A stretch of 28,841 nucleotides of DNA from Apostichopus californicus (taxonomy: Eukaryota; Echinodermata; Holothuroidea; Aspidochirotida; Stichopodidae), in assembly GCA_020650975.1 (NCBI GenBank), contig JAIPMN010022891.1, forward strand, positions 1-28,841. The letters are read 5' to 3'. A program made the position numbers and the translations under genes. This document shows, piece by piece, positions 25,661 to 28,841 of this stretch (its first letter is position 1; each line of letters begins with the position of its first letter). The notes under the pieces were generated by a model. It made no database searches and was not told the DNA's origin. It worked only from the letters and a program-made list of their open reading frames with translations.

Positions 25661-28385
25661 TTTAGAGTTAAAGTACTCAGGTTAAATCAGAACATATCTA
25701 TCTTCCTCTGAAATATTATATACATATTACAACGATATGAACTTCTAGTCTAATATGTATTCAAGCACAAATATTGATGCCCGCAAACCTTAAAACTATG
25801 TTCTACCCTCCACCACCTAACTAGCACGTAAATGAAGCAACCGAAAACTAAATTCTAGGGAGCATTGTAAAACTTTAATAAGAAAACAGTTTTGAACAAA
25901 AGAGTACAAACTCACTTCTTCTTAAAGACAATGCAATTAATATGGCATTTGAATGTGTTGAAAAATGTATGGCGATGATGAATGAATAATGATCATGTTA
26001 GCAAGCATGAAACTTTGATATGATATGAGAGAAGCAGCATTCATATTTCTTGTCTTCTATTTATGATTTATTTATTTATGTTTTTCTTTCTCTTTTACTG
26101 AAAAGCAAAAGACAAAAGTGATGACGTGAGAATCTCAAATTATTTCCGTGGCTAGTTCCTCTGTTGTGTGCGTATTGATGTACAGTTCGTTTTCCCGTTT
26201 CGTGGGAGATAATATCCCATCATGCCTGTCCAACTCTGCGAAACTCATAACGAGAGGTACTATTATAATAGGCTTACTGTACAACCGAGCCTCAACTTTA
26301 AAACCATTGCAAACGCGACTGTTACGTCCCGACTTTAAACTCATTGTTCCGAATTTCAGTATGACATAGTTGACGCAATGTTTCGAAAACTGTCATACTT
26401 AGAAATCTCATTAAAATGAAAGATATTGGATTCGTTAATTTTAAACTGCATCAGATTCATTATTGTCGAGTAGTGACTCTCATTTTTGCATACCTTGTCA
26501 ACTTGATTTCAACAACTACTTTTCGTGTGTATTATTTCTGTACATAACTGCTTGTACACCTTTTGACCTTCATTAAATATGTTGTGAATAATAATATTAA
26601 TAATCTCAACATTTATCTTAAAGTGAACTTTAACGCAAATTCTGATTGGCTCATTTGTGATTTTCACCGGGTCTATAGAACCCACCCATCACTCCCTCCA
26701 CAAGTAGGCTGGAGAAAAAATTCCCCATTTCATTTATGAAAAAAAAAATCGCTTCCAAGTTTAATAGAATTCTCTATGATCATCAGTTCACTGCAATTTC
26801 ATTTTAATATTGGTTGTTCCATTTTGTGGTCAAAAGATCATCTAAACCAAAGTTTTCCCTTCTAGGTGTCCTTCCTACACTGGGATTATCTGCCAGGCTA
26901 GCTGTTTTAATACGCCTATGAATGGAAGTGGGCAGATTCAAAATTTTCCCAACAATTCTTCAAACTTTAAAAAATTCTGATAATTTTATGATATGTCATC
27001 TTTCGCCGACACCCATTTGAAAGGCCAACTTTTTGAATACTTCCTTGCAAGATCTCTCAATTTTCCCCTTTTTTTCTTCTAGATGCCAAAAAAATTTGTT
27101 TCAAATTTGGTGAAAGCCATGGTTCCAGTAGAGACCTGACATCTGATACAAAAATATGGTTCCAGTGGCAAAATTTACGCCCTTCTGTCACATACACACA
27201 TACACTGCACGATTATTGCTCACAAGAAATAAAGCCCCTTTTTAATACCGAGTTTTAAGGTTATTATCCTCGAGTATGACGTCAATTAAAAGTTAGATCT
27301 TGTGCAGAGATGCTTGAATGGGATAGAGTTGCGTGGCGAGTCGAGTGTGTATTAACACCTGTCAGAGATCATAGCCATTCTTCGAGAAGTGTCACAGTTT
27401 CCCTCTCATGTGAAGAGACTAATTGACTCAAGTGTAAAGAAAAATAGGTGCCAAAAAGAAATAATAAAAAAAATATAATAAAAAAAATAGAGGAGACATG
27501 AAAAAAAAAAAAATGTGTAAAAGTAACAGTTTTTTGTTTTATTATGAAAAAAGAAAAAGAAAAAAAAAGGAGGTATTCACATTCTCCTGCTCAATATTAA
27601 AGGCAACTGCTTTTTCCGATCTCAAAGTTTGCAATGTGTTTCTTGTCAGACGACAGCTTAGGTCGACACCCAAACTGTGGCCGAGATGTCTAATAGAGAC
27701 CCAAGTACGTGTATGCAATTATCGAAGAATAAATATCCTCTTAAGATGTTCCTTTCAACTTTTCCTTCTAACAGTTTTTTGGGAACATTGAATTAATTTT
27801 GCCCAATTTTGGATGGAGACATTAGTCCCTTTCGTATTATGCTGTTTGTAACATGCTGTTCTGTCCTTTCTTCAAGCCAAAAATACCTTTTCAAAAGGTT
27901 GAATTATTAAATATATTTTAATCTCAGTATTTGTTCTTTATATTCTGTAAGAGAAATTGATTGGTCATGAATATGCAAAAGGGCAACCACCCATCTTCAA
28001 TGATTATTAAACAAGAGAGACAGCAGAGGTACACATTGCAATGATGACAAGAAATGAACCGATGTGTGACTTTTGAAAGCCTAGAATATAAACATGCTAA
28101 AATAAAAATAGGGTGCAATATATGTATTTTCTTTGATTACTGTATTGCATCCTTTTTTTCTTTGATAAAAATAATGTTTTTTTTTTTGGTGCAAATGTTA
28201 GAGAAAAAAATGTGATCCCAAGAAGAAGAAGAAAGGAGAAGTTAAAAATGAAAATGATCAAAAAAAATATGGAAAATGATCCCAAACATAGAAATAAAAT
28301 GTGCATTTGATGCTTATGACTAGAAAAGCATGACAAAAACTGTGAAAACTTGTGCAGATACTGGAAAGGGAGAGAGTGACTTCAA

Positions 28386-28412
28386 TATATATATAAATAT
28401 ATATATATATAT
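28386..28412. repeat. (TA)n microsatellite
   Basis: Alternating TA with one A insertion. Shorter TA runs recur near 28769-28781 and 28810-28822. Confidence 0.85.
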
Positions 28413-28841
28413 AGTGTGTGCATATATCAAAACTAAGAGTGCAAGGGGGCCGAAACATTAGGAAGGCATGTTACGTAGTAGTCTAGTAGATTTACAGGGA
28501 GAGTGAAGGAAGAAAAAAACAAGGGGGAGAAAAAAGAAAAGGTTGTGTTTCTAAGTCAAGAAAGAAGGCTCTATATACAGTATCTGTCAAAATAGGAAAA
28601 GAAAGTTAGATGAGAGGAGATTTCAGAGTCTCAAACTTATAGAATATTATGAAACAAATTTTTTCCCCACCCCCCCACCCCCCAATACATGTGTATTAGA
28701 AGAAGAATAAGACACAGGATAGGCGTTAAGTAGTTTACTGCAGACAGAAGGATGTAAAATGCTAGATTATATATATATAAACAATGGCAGTACTAAATTA
28801 CATTAACAAGTATATATATATAGAGATTTATATATGAGTAC

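Larger units (their letters stand above)
24413..28841 (-). other. Upstream intron, no exon found
   Basis: The 4.4 kb upstream of the first recognised exon. I looked for the expected S5 exon of repeat 2 (H-x-x-A-C-x-W pattern before a donor) on the minus strand and did not find it. Contents: AT-rich sequence, the TCTA/TTTA microsatellite, the 47-bp minisatellite, and TA microsatellites near the right end. About 26140-26370 is GC-richer with short open frames on both strands and no recognisable product. Confidence 0.6.

Noticed and set aside
26135..26369. Possible extra exon or gene in a GC-richer block
   Set aside because: Open frames on both strands are short, match no part of the missing S1-S5 and lack clear domain motifs.

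Overview
This window looks like nuclear DNA from a marine invertebrate, most likely a deuterostome such as an echinoderm or a relative. Coding sequence comes as short exons of 56 to 319 bp with GT-AG borders. The exons sit in long AT-rich introns full of minisatellites, microsatellites, a tRNA-derived SINE and a 5'-truncated retroelement tail. There is no operon structure and no bacterial signal.

One gene fills the window on the minus strand, from 24412 (truncated 5' side) to a stop codon at 1016-1018. I traced 31 exons totalling 4321 nt. All splice phases agree, giving a continuous frame of 1439 complete codons plus the stop. The product is a tandem-repeat, potassium-selective cyclic-nucleotide-gated channel of the CNGK (tetraKCNG) type. 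In this family four channel modules, each S1-S6 plus C-linker plus cyclic-nucleotide-binding domain (CNBD), lie on one polypeptide and form a pseudotetramer. The best-known member is the sea urchin sperm-flagellum K+ channel used in chemotaxis.

Layout in transcript order (high to low coordinates): 24412-21318 is the C-terminal half of one module, taken as repeat 2 (pore, S6, C-linker, CNBD). 20752-19927 is the inter-repeat linker. 19731-9494 is complete repeat 3. 9250-8932 is an Asn/Ser/Pro-rich linker. 8492-1016 is complete repeat 4 with the C-terminus. Repeat numbers assume the family's four-repeat plan. The N-terminal half (repeat 1 and S1-S5 of repeat 2) is not in the window; the intron upstream of 24412 is at least 4.4 kb.

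The repeats differ in ways that suggest specialisation. Repeat 3 has a GASVGYGD filter against TSTGYGD in repeats 2 and 4. The repeat 4 CNBD has FDD in place of the ligand-contacting FGE. The S4 charge patterns of repeats 3 and 4 differ at the second and third positions.

The main non-coding observations are a 92-bp minisatellite that carries copies of the neighbouring exon's 5' splice site, a SINE whose tail runs to within about 17 nt of a 3' splice site, a 13-bp-core minisatellite of about 0.9 kb, a 47-bp minisatellite, and a retroelement 3' end that looks Penelope-like. I recognise no second gene on either strand.
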